A stretch of 64,000 nt of DNA from Emydura subglobosa. Taxonomy: Eukaryota; Chordata; Testudines; Chelidae. How positions within the stretch are numbered: position 1 is the first letter of the stretch; every line of letters starts with the position of its first letter. This document shows positions 48,506 through 61,400 of the stretch, one piece after another. Under the pieces are notes generated by a model that saw nothing but the letters and a program-made list of their open reading frames with translations, was not told where the DNA came from and did not search any database. The stretch spans positions 5,092,198 to 5,156,197 of the forward strand of contig ML679960.1 in the NCBI GenBank assembly GCA_007922225.1, given 5' to 3'. Made by a program: the position numbers and the translations under genes.

Positions 48506-51500
48506 AATTAGGTTTAATTGAAACAAATAAGCAACAATAAAAACATAAACAACTTGGGAGAAAAGGGGACAGGAACATCATAAATAAAATGAGAAAGGAC
48601 AGAGATTGTATAAGACTGATAAACCTATTTGAAGGAACTTTTGTTTCCTCATGGAATGAATAGCTGAAATTAGTATATGAATACATTTCAAGAAATGCTG
48701 ATGAGATGCCCTCCAATACTGGAAGTCTTCCGTTTGCATAAAAAGACACTTTCTAAACTGGCCAACTCAATTTAGACTACTATACGAGATCAATATTTTT
48801 AAATGTGCAGTAGATTTCCATTTCTGAAGAATAATTATCTTAACAGCTAATGCTGCTCTTAGGAGGATTTTTTTCAAGTGGAAGTTCCTGGCTATTGAAC
48901 AGTTAGTGTATGAAATGGTTTTTACAAACAAGCCTGAAAGTTTAATTCTTCTACCATTGCCCACATAGCTTTCCATGAAGAAAAAGGTAATGTATTCTTT
49001 CTATGGTAAGAGCAGCATCTTTTTTATTAACAGATTCATTCTTTTATAAACACATCTTATAAAACTTGTTAATTAAGGTCAGAGGGCAAAAGTACAAAGT
49101 CGGGGCACATACCACTTCTGATTCACAGCAGGTCTGCAGTCGATGCTAATTGGAATTTGCACAAAGATTGAAGACTAGATTCTCTGCTACTAGACTCAGC
49201 AAATGAGGTGTGCTCCACAATGTAGTGAATTGTTGTCTCCTTCTCCCAGTAGCTCTGAGCTGACCCTGGAACAGCCTGGGGGCCCTGTACCAGCTGAGAA
49301 TAGCTAGAACACAGTATAATTCCAGGTATATCATCTCCTGCTCCCAGCATGGCCCTTCCGTTAGGGCCAAGAGTAAGAGCCAGCACAGTCAGTTTATTAT
49401 GCACCAATCTATGGTGAATATAAAATTTGCTAGACAGCAAGTTAATCTAGTTTATGCTGTCTCTCAATAAGGAAGCCAGCTCTTTTTAAACCTGGGTTCT
49501 AAAGGGCTCCAGCCACAAGGAAGGAGTTATGGACTGTTTCCCTTAACAAATTCTGTTCCTTTAAGAATGGCAACAAACTTTTATTTTAAGTTCAGAAGGG
49601 AAATCTTTATTTTATCCCCTAGCTATTTGCAAAGAAATGCACTATCCGCCTTTAGTCTCAGCTCAACAAAAGTCCCTTGGGGCTTTCTATAGCTCATTCC
49701 AAAGAAAGCAAAAGGAATTAAAGGGGTAGCTTGTTCCACTCAGTCCCTTCCAGAGAAGGGGGGAAAAAAAGTCAGTAAATCAGCCTACTCACACTGAGCA
49801 TCTGCTGCTCCTGGCCAAGCCACTGTCTGAGTCTTTTAGCCTAAAGACCTTTACTAAGGGCTTTTAGAAAACGCTTCCATCTGTCTAATCTCAGAACCTC
49901 TGTGGCCCAAAAGCCAAACCACTTCATAATAAAGGTGTAATTGATGTCAGTTTATCCAGTTCCTGCCTCTTCCTAGCCTGGAATTAACCCTGTCCCTTCA
50001 TCTCAGGTGTATGGTTTTATATGCCACATCACAGAAGTCCACATATGTAATTAGATATAATGCTCTCACTTGTGCAAGAGGATAGGAAAACACAAGATAT
50101 CCTGTCGTTTCCAAGACTGGCTTATCTTCTTCCATAGCTCTTAACCTATAGCACTCTCGCTCTGTGACATTGCAAGTCAGCATCATCAATTTCTGCAGGC
50201 ACAGCTTCTACTTATTAATATTATGTTATCCAGTCAGGGGACTGAAACCATGCCTGTGACAAGCCACCAATCAGAGTTCCCCTAGAGAATTCCAAGTATT
50301 GAATTCTATAGCAAGCATTCCTTTCAGTGAATTTGTGAACATCTAAAGAGTCACATATATTTGCAGATACTGTTAACTGAAGCTTTATGAATAAAGAACA
50401 GCTTTGTAACAAAATATTAGTTTTGCCAACAGTTCCAAAACAAAAGCATCAAACATGATGAATTGTTCATAATGAATAGTTCAAGTTTTACTCCTGCCTT
50501 GAAGCTATAAAACAGTGTCCTTGTGATCTTAGCTTACAGAACAATCAGCTTCTTAGATCAAATTCCTACACAATTTTATAGAGGCATAAACATTAAACAG
50601 CTGTTTTCCATATATAGGCAGCCATAAGGGCAGATCATGGGTATTTTAAGATAGCAACTCTTACTATACTTATAAATATATAGAAACTTATATTCCTTAG
50701 ACGTAGCAAAGTGAACATGGGATTCTTATATGCTTAAAAGATCTAATGTTGCATCTGTTGACGTCAATGAGAACTTAGGCATTAATTTCAGTGGATTGTA
50801 GATTGGATCCAAATAGCATTATAAATGTAAAGAAACATCATAGGAAACACTGTAAGTAACAGAAGCAATCGTTTCAGTACTATCAATAGGTCCATTTACC
50901 ATATCTGCAATTTTGATACCTTATCAAAATCAATATTTTTGCTTTTGCATATTGGTAATGTCACGGAGTAGGTTTCCCCACATTTCAGTAAAGACTTGCT
51001 TGGCTCATTTACATTCTACTAAGTGTAATATCAAATTTATATGTGTTAGTTTTTTTTTCCACAGGTGAGTGTGTGCAATTGATAAATTTAAAGTTGTATT
51101 GTTTCATAGCTGCACAATGTTTTTAAGTGTCCCATGGGACAAATGCATAGGAAGGTTTATCTTCAGATTCACAGCTTCAATTAAAAAAAAAAAAAATCCA
51201 ATAGCAATTGCAGAAGGATATCAAGTTCTCCATTTTCATTTTTCCATTAAGAATAGCTCAGTCACAGTTACCTTAGGCAATTTCTACTTTATACCAGGAT
51301 GGATCTTTTCTTGCCACTTATTATAACATTTATCTTTCTGCAGGGAGGCATATCTTTAGGATAATTCTGAAAAATAGCATGACCATTAAAATTTGATTTC
51401 CAGTACCTTGGCGGGACAACATTGCTAGAATAGGCCTGACTGAAAACAACTTTAATGTTTAATTTCTTGGAATGTAAGGAGGGTACTTGATTTAAACAAC

Positions 51501-52695
51501 TATTCATATCACTAATGAAAGAAGCTTTTTTCAAAACTATTACACATAGGATGTAATATAAACACAGGGATGTAGTCTCAAGTCAGGTTTTGATCTCTTG
51601 AAGGATATGCCATCAACAAGAAAATATGGCCATGAATATCTAGTGCTGGAGGCAAATATTATCCTTAGCTATAAGAAATATCACTGTGTTATGGGTCCTG
51701 AGAAAATAAATATCATCCTTCTTATTTACTTGAATTTGCAAACCTACTGCCATTTTTTCCTATGATGGGTAGACAAAAAAAAAAAAAAAAAAATTTAAAA
51801 ATGCCGAAGTGCCTATCAACCCATATTAAAACTGTTTTAAGTGCCTCACAATGTCCTAGTTTAACTTTTAAATTGTACGTGGTCAAATCTCTGTCAATTG
51901 GCTCAAAACCCACTTTTCCTCCCACTGATATATATACACATTTGCTCTCTTTAGATTGCCTCATTGAAAATGCACTATTGAAAATGGGAGATGGAAAGGG
52001 GGAGGAATACAATGGTTAAGCAAGGTGATCATTTCGGACCAGTTACTCATTAGTGTAAATTGGTGCAGGGTCAATGACGCCTCTGTATCTCTGCTGATTT
52101 AGCTGGCAATGGTCTGGCACATGATGCCAAGTATGTTCTTGGTCCCTTTAAACATGTGGCAATAAAAGGCAAATCAAATCAGGTGCATGTTGTACATTCA
52201 GCTGCTATAGTCTTGATTCAACAAATTCTCCTTCCCTTCTCAGTGGGGGCTAAATTTGCCCCGAGTAGCAAGTAGTTGGCCAACTGTTGAAAGTGGAAGG
52301 GGAGAGCTCATGCCCAGATGAGCCAAGCCCTTCCCCGTCCCTCAAAATGCCCATACACATGTACCACAGGGAGGGGAGAGGCTTCTCCATCTCCCATTGG
52401 CCATCTAGGGAGGGGGTGGGATTAAGGGAACCAATTACCTCTCAGTCCCACTCTCAGTTTACAAATATCCTACCTGTCTGGGGCCCATCTTGCCACTATT
52501 ACGGCCCCACGTTTCCTCCCTGTAGTTAAGATACATTGATCTGTATTTCCATGATGCTGTGGGTATGACAGGCCAAGTGATCTGAGATCAGGAAAAATGT
52601 TTCTGCTATTCGGCAAAATTACCAGTGGCATCTCTCTTGCAGCATTGTGGAGGCACAGTTTAGATTAAAAGGAGTAAGAACAGAACTGTAATGTT
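48506..52695. other. No recognisable gene
   Basis: 4.2 kb. Features are limited to short A tracts (51181-51194 and 51775-51793) and scattered amniote-type words near 50755 and 52050. 49440-50000 is denser in C and could hide an old LTR, which is unproven. Confidence 0.4.
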
Positions 52696-52699
52696 AGGA

Positions 52700-53020
52700 G
52701 GAATATCGAAAGGCTAGTCTGTTGCATCTTGCCAGTGTGAATAAAAGCTAAAAGGGACAGTTGCCAGAGATAAATAAGACTGGGACATGGCTAGGGGAAC
52801 TTTTGCCTGTAAGGAGAAGGGCAGACCTGAAGTTTCTGCAGACTCAGGCTCCCCGATAGTATCTTCTGTCCCCTTGTGGATATCTCACCCCACACTGCAC
52901 CAAATGAATTGCTTAGAAATTCCACCTGAGCAGGTGTTTGTGTGGGAAGGGGGAATACAGCACCTACCTGTTGTTAAGTTAATAAAGTCTCATTTGCTGC
53001 TTCAATCCATCCTGTCTCTG
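52700..53020 (+). repeat. Dispersed repeat with AATAAA near its end, copy 2
   Basis: Homologous by eye to 22366-22705. Here 'ttgttaagttaataaagtc' is followed by a T/C-rich tail, which fits an R-U5-like or 3' UTR-like end. Confidence 0.4.
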
Positions 53021-53547
53021 TCTTTCATTCATCTGCACATCCTGATCAAGCCCATAGGACACACACGGGCAAAGTTTTGTGCACCGTGCTGTGCCTTAGT
53101 AAGTGTTCAAAGACTGTTTTTCATTTTGGGAGCAAAATGAGTTAGTCTCTTTCTACTGCCTCCTAGAGGTAAAGTTGGGAAGATAGACAATATCATATGA
53201 CTTAGGTTACCAATGACCTAGCATGAATAGTGAATCGCAGATTCATGAATAATCAATAGTCTTCATTTATTTGTGTACACTATTGCACAAATAACCGAAA
53301 ACAGCACACAAATGGATAAAAGTCACAACCTGTTTGTAGATCATTTAGAAATGGAGATAGGGTTAAATCTGATGGATAGATTATTAATGAATAGTTCTAC
53401 CACGTCTAAAGTCTGCTGAACTTCCCTGCACATCACAGAGTTTGTTTTTGGCAGCATTTGAAACAGTTCCTGTTCAGGAGAGACAGTTTATCTTGTGATG
53501 CATCCTGTTCATGGCAAGTAACCCATCTTATTACTTAGCAGTGAGAA

Positions 53548-53664
53548 AATCTCTATTGAGCTTCAATATGGATAAACTCTGCACAACGTGTACTAATCTG
53601 AATTTCAATCTCTAAGAGCTTCAATATGGATAAACTCTGCACAAGGTGTACTCATCCGAATGTA
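53548..53664 (+). repeat. Tandem duplication of a ~58-bp unit
   Basis: Two nearly identical copies (53548-53605 and 53607-53664) share gagcttcaatatggataaac and ctctgcaca-gtgtact. They differ at only a few positions, so the duplication is recent relative to the old repeats around it. Confidence 0.9.
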
Positions 53665-54939
53665 TTTAAAACCTTTTTGATACAAAACAGGACCGGAAAT
53701 CTTGTGGGAATGGGCTTTCTTGTAAAATTTCCAACAAAATCCTTTTTGGGCAAGGTCAATATACTAATGGTACTTTTGTTTCCAGTGCTCAATGAAAAAA
53801 GTTCACAGGTGGTAAAAAGAACAAAACAAAACTGGACTTAATTGAACCTTAACAGTGTTTGAATGCCAACTAGAAGTGAAGGTTCAGGTAGATTATCTTT
53901 TCTGAATTTACCTATTCATATCTGTAATCTCTCATCTCAAGCTATCAATGTAGAATTGGATGGTAATACTTATACCAAATAACTCTGTTAAAAAAGCTGA
54001 TTGAACGTTCATAAAAAGGAGATGCAATTTCATAATGAAAACTATTCAAATATAAATAGCATGATGTGCTGTATATGTATAAACTGAGTGTGGGCAAAAC
54101 AGAGTTGTTTTTTGACACTTGTTTAAACAAGTCAATATTTGAATCATTAAAGAATAATTTTCTGCCAGCACAGAATAGGAGAAAAAAATCTCTTTCGATG
54201 TGGTAACCCAAGTAAAACTTCTTGAAGTTAAGGGTCATGCAATCCATAATCATAAAGAATGCTATTGCAATATAACATCTTTTATTGTTTGCTATAAAGG
54301 ATACAACTTTTTTAGTAAATGCAGTATTGAAACTCAATCAAATATAAGAAGTTTCACATCAGAGTCTGTTCTGAGATGATAACTAGGAGCAGATATGTAA
54401 AAGAAATCCTTAGTAATATCCAAAAAACAATGCACAAATGCCTCTGTGGAGAAAATAAAAACAAAGAGGAAAAATAAATGGCTATTGAAAAATTGAATAG
54501 TTACACTCTAGTCAGCAAAGAAAAGTTAGGAAATCTATGAATAGGGTTCTTTGTCTTTTCTATGAGCTTGGCAAAAATGTTTGTCTTTAAGTAAGAAAAG
54601 AATTACCTGGCATTCATTCTTGTCTTCTGAGAGTGGCAAATCTGATAAACTCAAGAGGTGGCTCTAAACCCCAGCTGCAAGACTAGGAAACTGACTAACA
54701 AACAGTAGGGAGCCATACACATGACCCAATGGGGAAAGGAATGCCGTCATTTCAGACTTCCAATGCCTACTTGTGGGATAAGAAGTAGGCAAGAAAGGAG
54801 GAGAACCTAACTCTCAAGTATAGATGAATGAATGACTCGATGTATTTTGTTTGAAGGTCGTTAAAAAAATTATAGGTAAAAAATTTATTAATTTTGTAAA
54901 TGGATTTAAATTGTTGACTAGCCATTGTTACAGTGCAGG
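53665..54939. other. No recognisable feature
   Basis: AT-rich. The 130-codon minus-strand frame at 53945-54337 is lysine-, phenylalanine- and isoleucine-rich with no domain, as expected by chance in AT-rich DNA. Confidence 0.4.
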
Positions 54940-55760
54940 GCAACTGCACTTTAACCCACTTCTTGGGCCATCAAGGGCACCAGCTCCAGGCTCCTCAGCC
55001 ATCACCTCTGCTGGGTAGAGAGCCACATCTCTCCTTCCTGACCAGGATTTTTTCCAGGCTGCACAGTTCCCTGCTTACCCTCTTATATTCCCAGCAAGCC
55101 AGACTGCCTAAATAGGCCAGCGTCTATGTTTGCTTTCTCTTCAAAGGCTACGGACAGTTTCATTATCCACAGTTAAGCTACCGCACAGCTCTTTCAAAGC
55201 AAGCACATTTATTCTTAAGATAAAAGCATTATAGCGAAGACATACTAAAAACAATAAAAAGCTACATGCATGCTAATAAGCTTATGAGAGATCACCCCCA
55301 TGTCACCACAAGAGTCTCTGGCAGGTGTTAATCCTTCTAACTCTTCCCTCAGGATTGGGACCCTCCCCTCTGACAGAAGGCCCTGGCCTTTTGCTGGATC
55401 AGAACAAAGGTCCTGAGTCAGTTGAAACTCAGACTGTTTATCCAAAAGTCCTTTCTTTACCAGTTCAAATTGGATTATCCAGAGACCAATAGGTAATGGC
55501 AGTCTCCCCAAGAAGCAGTAATTCTTCAGAGGTGTTACAACCTGAGTGAATTTGTCTAATCATTCCCCACTTTTCTTCATTCCTGGAAGGGCTGTGGTCC
55601 ACCTTCCCCATGGAATAACACAATTCCTGGCCCATAATGATATTCAAACTTAATACTGTAAGGTCTCTCAAAGATATTGCAAGAATTTGCCATATCTATC
55701 ACAACCATGACCAATTCCATGAAAATCTGAGCAGTAAATGTAACCTAGAGCAGCCTCCAG
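54940..55760 (-). mobile_element. Probable antisense retroviral-type LTR
   Basis: The text includes 'gcaagcacatttattctta' and 'agataaaagcattatagc', which I recognise from a widespread turtle LTR read antisense. A C-rich 5' part follows. No internal genes, and the ends are not resolved. Confidence 0.45.
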
Positions 55761-57334
55761 GCTCACAAATCAAGCACAAAGATCTGGCTCAGGGTCAAGA
55801 AATTACAAATGAGAACTTTGCACTCCCCCCACCGCCATCCAACCTACACTATGTGCTTCTTGGCCATAGCTGAGGCACTTTCTCTGTATTTAGGGAATAT
55901 TTAATGACATTTTCATTTGCTCTCACTTTCTATTTCTTCTCGTAGACTAGTCGCATATATTTGTGAATAATACTGTGAGGCAGGATTGTTTGTTTCCTCC
56001 TTTGGGATGAAATTTATCTTGGTGTCAAGACTTTATAAGGGCCTCTGTACTTCATTTGCTCCCTGGTGAGGTTGTGATGTCGGGGGAGGGAAGACTTTTC
56101 TGTGGCATGAGTGTACCTGTTTGCCAAAGATGATGGCTTTGTGTCTATCCTTCATAGACAGACACAAATAAATGTCCCAAGGGTAAGCTGGGGTGGGTCA
56201 TGGGCCCTATGATTATATGGATCCTGTGGTCTTAAAATTCCAGGCAAGTGCAATGGATAGACTATTAGAGACTGATCCAGCTCTGGTCACTGCTGCTGGG
56301 GTATGTGCCCAGATGAACTGTGCCTCCCCAGTTTGCCAAAAAAATCACCTGCATAAATCCTTATTGCTTGGACTCATGCAGGTGAAGCAGATTTTATTCT
56401 ATGGGCCTGTTTTTACAGATGTGACCTAATTTTTGAGACACAGATTTGCAGTCCAGTAGTTGTCGATGTACCAAAGCAAACAAAGTAAAAAACAAAAAAC
56501 AAAAAAACAGGACTCTTTTGAAATCAGGTCCTAAACTACTGTAGTCACACATTTCAGGGCTTATTTTTAAAAAAGATAAGAGTAGACTAAAAACAGCTGA
56601 GTCTACAGTTTCTGTGCTAGAAAAGAATTATGTGGGTTAGCAGTTGAGCAGTCAAACACTCCCACACTCACAGAGCAGTACATTTCATTCCTTTCTAATT
56701 CCTTCCCCAGTGTGACTCTTAAATTGTAACTGTGGAGTTGCCATTCTGATTGACAGACATAGTTCACGGTTTCCCTACGAATACGTCTAAAAACAGATTA
56801 TACTTTCTGATGAGTAACTCAAAGTAGCTGTAAATACCATCCAATAAAAAGTTACAGCTAGGAGGAACTTGGATGATTTCTAAAGTTAGGACTGAGTCTT
56901 TTGGAAGTAGCACTTAAATAGCGACGTCATTAACATTTGCTGTGATTATTTTTCTTCTCTCGCATATTTGTGAGAAAGTGTAAGAATAACATGGATACCA
57001 GTTGCTACAACTCCATCTTTTAAAGAGAAGATCCTGACATGTAGTTGACCTCCCCATGAAACTCCTGCCACTCTCACCCTTTCCTGAGAGTATTTTCTTT
57101 TAAAGAGGAAACTATATATATAGATATTTATTTATTTATTTCTCTCTGCTACTCCCAGCTCCAGCACTTCGGCTCTTAAGGATAACAGTGCACAAATGTG
57201 CTGTTTAGTGTATACTTTGCTATTGCATTTTGCGTATTAGGTCACAGAGCGGTGGATTAATAAAACGTTAAGAAAAGAAAGCTGCCAGAGTAAAGAAAAG
57301 TTTTAGCTTGGAATGGTATGGCTCCCTGGCAGGT
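55761..57334. other. No recognisable feature
   Basis: AT-rich, with a short TA/TTTA low-complexity patch at 57112-57145. Confidence 0.4.
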
Positions 57335-57460
57335 GTAAACACTTGAGTAAGCTCCTTGAGGTAGGAACTGTTTTCATTCTGTGTTTGTACAATGCCTCAC
57401 ACAAAGGAATTATGGTCCATGACTGGGGCCCCAAGGAACTACTGTACTACAAACTATGAT
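57335..57460 (+). repeat. Amniote-type dispersed repeat, copy 1
   Basis: 'gtgtttgtacaatgcct', then 'ggtccatgactggggccc' and 'ctactgtactacaaa', form a word order I know from many reptile repeats. A diverged counterpart lies at 61305-61400. The family was not assigned. Confidence 0.4.
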
Positions 57461-59366
57461 AATTGGAGGGATTTTTCAGGCATCTGAACAAAGTTGCCTT
57501 GAAAATGATAAATACTGGACATCAGATGTTATGGTCATGCCTCTTAACCGACCCAGAAGCAAGATGTGAAACTTAGGGAAATATTAGAAGATTATCAAAC
57601 TGATGCCAAAGAAGTCTATATTCCCCTCTACCCCCATCTGCACACAGAGATCAGACATAGGCTCTTTGAGCAGCATGTGGCAAGGAATACCACCTCTTAA
57701 TTCTCAGCATGCAGGCAGGCTCTTTATGCTGTGTAAGTGGTGTCAAATTAAAAACAGATAACTCATCAAGCATTTTGAAGCTGGCTGATAGATCTAATCT
57801 AGCATAAATCAGAATGACTGAACTGGAAACAACAAGCAGCACTTTCATGCAGTATTATCCAAGAGAACAGAATGATACTGGGTAAAAGAACTTCTGGAAA
57901 TGTATTTCATACCAAGAAATGGAGACCGCAATGCTTACACTAAAACACAAGGAGAAGCATTACTTTATTCTTTCAACCACTACTCCAAGGTGAGGTGGTT
58001 GCCATGAGTTTTACCCTTAGGTTAAGAGGTTCCAATATGCATAGAGAAAGCATGCTGGATTCCCACCCAGAAGAGAGATTGGCAAAAAGCACATAAGCTA
58101 ACTACAATCTGATAGTTTCCATGATGGAAACAGGAAGATGAAAGCACAAGGAAATCTTCCAGACAAAAGGACTTTAAAAATAGGCCAAAAGAAGAAGAAT
58201 GATCACCATTAAATCCCATTGCCAAGAATTTGTTACTGATGCAAATTAAATTGTTTCTGTGATAGAGCAGGGGCCAAAGATGGCTGGATGCCACTAGTGA
58301 TGATCACCTCCTGTCCAGATAAGAAGTCTTGTCAGGTATCCTAGACTCCCAAACTAACTAGATAAATAGATTTGTAAAAAGTAACTCTTCTAATGTAATT
58401 GATTGGGTAAGCAGGAGCATTGCCCCATCCTTTATGGAAGGCTGCTGGCATGGGCCCTTAAAGGCACAGTGACAAGATTCCTCCCAAGCACTATTTATTC
58501 CCAGGACTACTTCCTCTCTACCAATAACCCATAGATCTCTGTATATATCAGACCTTTTAAAATCTTGAAGGGTCACACCATGTGATGGGGTTCGACTGAG
58601 TACTAACACCACTACCACTAATACCCCATCCCAGGATGAGAAATAAGGTACTGTCAGTGTGAATAAAACTGGCATACTGTGGATCATAGCATGCATGGAT
58701 TTACATCCAATTAGTACCATTATATTCACCTGACTTACTCTACACTTCACTTTAATTTTTTTTTTAAATTTGCTTAATTTCATTAATTAACTAGCTGCGC
58801 TTCAGCAGTGGACAGAAGTGATAAATATCAAAACAAAATTTCTGATTTGTCTTTTGTCACAATATTTCCTGTGGCTGAAGCATAGTTCTTATTTCTTCCT
58901 ATTCTTTAGTTAGATTCAAGCCCTTGGACGTGGTCATACATAACCCCTGCTCCAGTAGGTTTCGCCACCACTGTTTTTGCCTCCCCTATAGTCAAAATAT
59001 AGAGGAAATAAATGTTTCTATAATGTCTGCTTTTCCTTCTCATTCTCCAACATTTTTTTTTACTGAGAGATGGCTCTGAGCTGCAACATTTGAACTTTCC
59101 AAACGCTGAGTCTTCCAAAGTTTGGAAGTGTTCACCATCAGCACTTTGGTTTGAATCTCCCCCCGCAAGTTTTCCCTGGGTCCCCTAATTCTTCCTCATT
59201 TATTGTGACTTTGAGGATTTGGGGTTTGATTTATTGTTGTTGACTTCCCTTCCCTCTTAAATATCTCTGTGTTGTTGCAGCGGGTTGTGACAATAATGCT
59301 TGTTCTCTGAGCTTCTGTTCCCCCCTCCCCCCCCCCAGTGTCTGGCATACCTTTCCTCTCATAACT
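57461..59366. other. No recognisable feature
   Basis: No supported gene. The 141-codon minus-strand frame at 58358-58783 shows no domain. Confidence 0.4.
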
Positions 59367-59418
59367 AAACAAACAAACAAATACACACACACACACACAC
59401 ACACTCACACACACACAA
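59367..59418 (+). repeat. (AAAC)n followed by (AC)n microsatellite
   Basis: A short AAAC run is followed by about 32 bp of AC with one interruption. Confidence 0.9.
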
Positions 59419-59639
59419 ACAGGTTTGGTCCAATTCCACAACTTTTCTGAAATATTGCCTGTATAGTGGAGCGCTTATAATCCATGTTCCTGCTCACCTA
59501 TGAACTATATTAGATCAGTAACATTCCTGAAATTTTATGAAAAAATATCTGGAATTTTTCAGTTTCTATGAAAAATCTCATTGAGTTAAAAAGGGAATTT
59601 TTCTCCCATTTTCACGAGGCTGCTACGTCCCGGTGCAGG

Positions 59640-60365
59640 CATCGATTCACGTACATGGGAGAAGGGGAAAAGGCTGTGGGTTTACACCTACTCCCTTAGG
59701 TTCTCTTCCAGGATGACAGCAGGGCGGCCCAAGTCAACGGGGGGATCACCCTTTCTTCCAGGTAGTGTGGCCTAATGGACAGAGTCAGCAGAGCAGCCCC
59801 CTTCACTGGGCCATGTGGCCTAAGAGCCTCTTGGGGTAGTGGAACACCACCTGTGGGGGTGCGGCGCCCAGGATAGGGGACTCAGGCCCAACCTGCTTCT
59901 CTGAGCCCCAGCCCAGAGCCCTGTCAATGTCATTGGTCACCAAGTCAGCGGGGCTCCACCCAAAACACACTGACAGTAACCCCGCTGCTCCCCTTTTACA
60001 CCCCTCAGATCCTCTGGACTACTTCCTACCCTCTCATCATCAGCATTGCTCCATGATCCTCCAGGGTCTATGGAGGTCCCCTGTCAACTCATTCCCTCTT
60101 CAGTCTGGCAGCCTGGGCTCCAGCTGGGCTTGGTGGTGTTTGGCTCTGCCCCCAGCATCGGCAGCCATCACCTATAGAGAGCCAGCAGCATGTTTCCTCC
60201 CTAGTCAGCAATCCATCCCAACTGAGCTGGGTGACTGGCTTTTATACCCCCCTTCCCAGCTGAGCATGCCCAGCAAAGGTGGAGATGGGTGGCTTCTTCA
60301 GCCTGCAACGAGTCCTTAATCCTCACTATACTAGTCCAGGGGCTGATATGCCCCATCACACCCAT
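59640..60365 (-). mobile_element. Probable antisense LTR with TATA box
   Basis: GC-rich island in AT-rich DNA. On the minus strand it starts TGTGATGGGGC near 60362 and carries a clear tataaaag TATA box at about 60237-60246, followed by C/G-rich transcribed-looking sequence. This fits a Gypsy- or ERV-like LTR and its 5' leader in turtles. The 130-codon plus-strand frame at 59927-60319 is treated as spurious. No pol remnant is present. Confidence 0.5.
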
Positions 60366-60769
60366 CTTTATTTAGAGGTAATCAAAATCCCAAAGCTGCC
60401 TATTGCTTATGGAATATTTGGTATTTCCATGTACAGTACATAATTTACAAACAGTTCAGAAAGTTTCTCCCTCCCAAAACTTCTTTGTCTTTCAAAATAG
60501 ACAGCCAAGGATGGCAACAATATTTCCATACACCAAGTTGCAATGGCTCGCCTTTATTTCAAGCATTCATTATATTGTCCTTTCCTCTTCATGACCCAAT
60601 TGGACAACATGACCAAATTTGTTTACATCATTCTCATAAATCACATTGCTAATGAGACTATTTTGTGACAAGTAAAGCTTATGGATAGAAATGAGAGCAG
60701 TAATGATAGAAATCATGTTCTGAGCCCGCTGAACTGCAAAAGTGCTGTGGCTATAGTGGAGTCAAAGGA
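60366..60769. other. No recognisable feature
   Basis: AT-rich sequence between the presumed LTR and the MITE. Confidence 0.4.
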
Positions 60770-61043
60770 TACATCTACATTTAAAAAAAAAAAGACTTAT
60801 GGCAGAGACTTATGGCTGCCTCAAGCTGGCGTTAGGGGGCTAACAAGAGCAGTGTAGGTACGGGCTTGGGCTTGGGCTTGGGCTGGAGCCTGAGATCTGA
60901 AACCCAGCAAGGGTGGTAGGGCTCATATCCCAGGCTCCTGCCTAAACCTGAATGATTACCCATAGTAGGAGCACCATAAGCCTGTGTCAGTTGAGCCAAA
61001 CTCAGACTCGCTTTTGTGGATCTTTTTCTGCAGTGTAAACATA
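60770..61043. mobile_element. Palindromic MITE-like element
   Basis: The ends TACATCTACAttt and cagtgtaAACATA are inverted relatives. Sub-terminal words also mirror each other ('ggcttgggctggagcctgag' against 'cccaggctcctgcct'). It contains an A tract (60783-60793) and a (GGGCTT)3 run. No transposase. I recognise the pattern as common in reptile genomes but do not assign a superfamily. Confidence 0.55.
60862..60884 (+). repeat. (GGGCTT)n short tandem repeat
   Basis: Three complete GGGCTT units plus a partial one, inside the MITE. Confidence 0.9.
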
Positions 61044-61304
61044 GAAACTTTATTGTCTGGGGCTATAGTGGAACCTTTCTGGCTGCTGAACATCTTAGTG
61101 GAGCCATCTCCATTTGGAAATAGTCACGGCCACTACTCCCCTGTCATTGAAAGCCTTGCTGCATTGCATACAAAAGAGGATTCAGTTATAGTCCTATGAG
61201 CTGGGGGCAATTCATTTAAAGGAAAAAATCCCAGTGTATTAGCAAGAGCTCTTCACTCTGACCATTTTGTACGTTGTACGTTTCCTCGCCCTTTCATCTG
61301 TTTT

Positions 61305-61400
61305 TTGGTCATTTTAGATTGCAATCTCCTCAAAGAAAGGACTTTGTCTCCTATGTATCTGTACAGCCAGCATATTTGGATGCTGATGTAGCATATTGTT
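61305..61400 (+). repeat. Amniote-type dispersed repeat, copy 2
   Basis: Weakly matches 57335-57460 ('aaaggactttgtctcc', 'tctgtacagccagca'). Confidence 0.3.

Noticed and set aside
53945..54337. 130-codon minus-strand frame rich in Phe, Tyr and Ile
   Set aside because: Expected by chance in AT-rich DNA. The apparent hydrophobic segments reflect base composition.
58358..58783. 141-codon minus-strand frame
   Set aside because: No recognisable domain, and nothing to suggest splice sites or codon bias.
59927..60319. 130-codon proline- and serine-rich frame
   Set aside because: Antisense to a probable LTR leader, with no conserved domain.
60862..60884. Telomere-like repeat
   Set aside because: The unit is GGGCTT and not the vertebrate GGGTTA, and it has only three copies inside a MITE.
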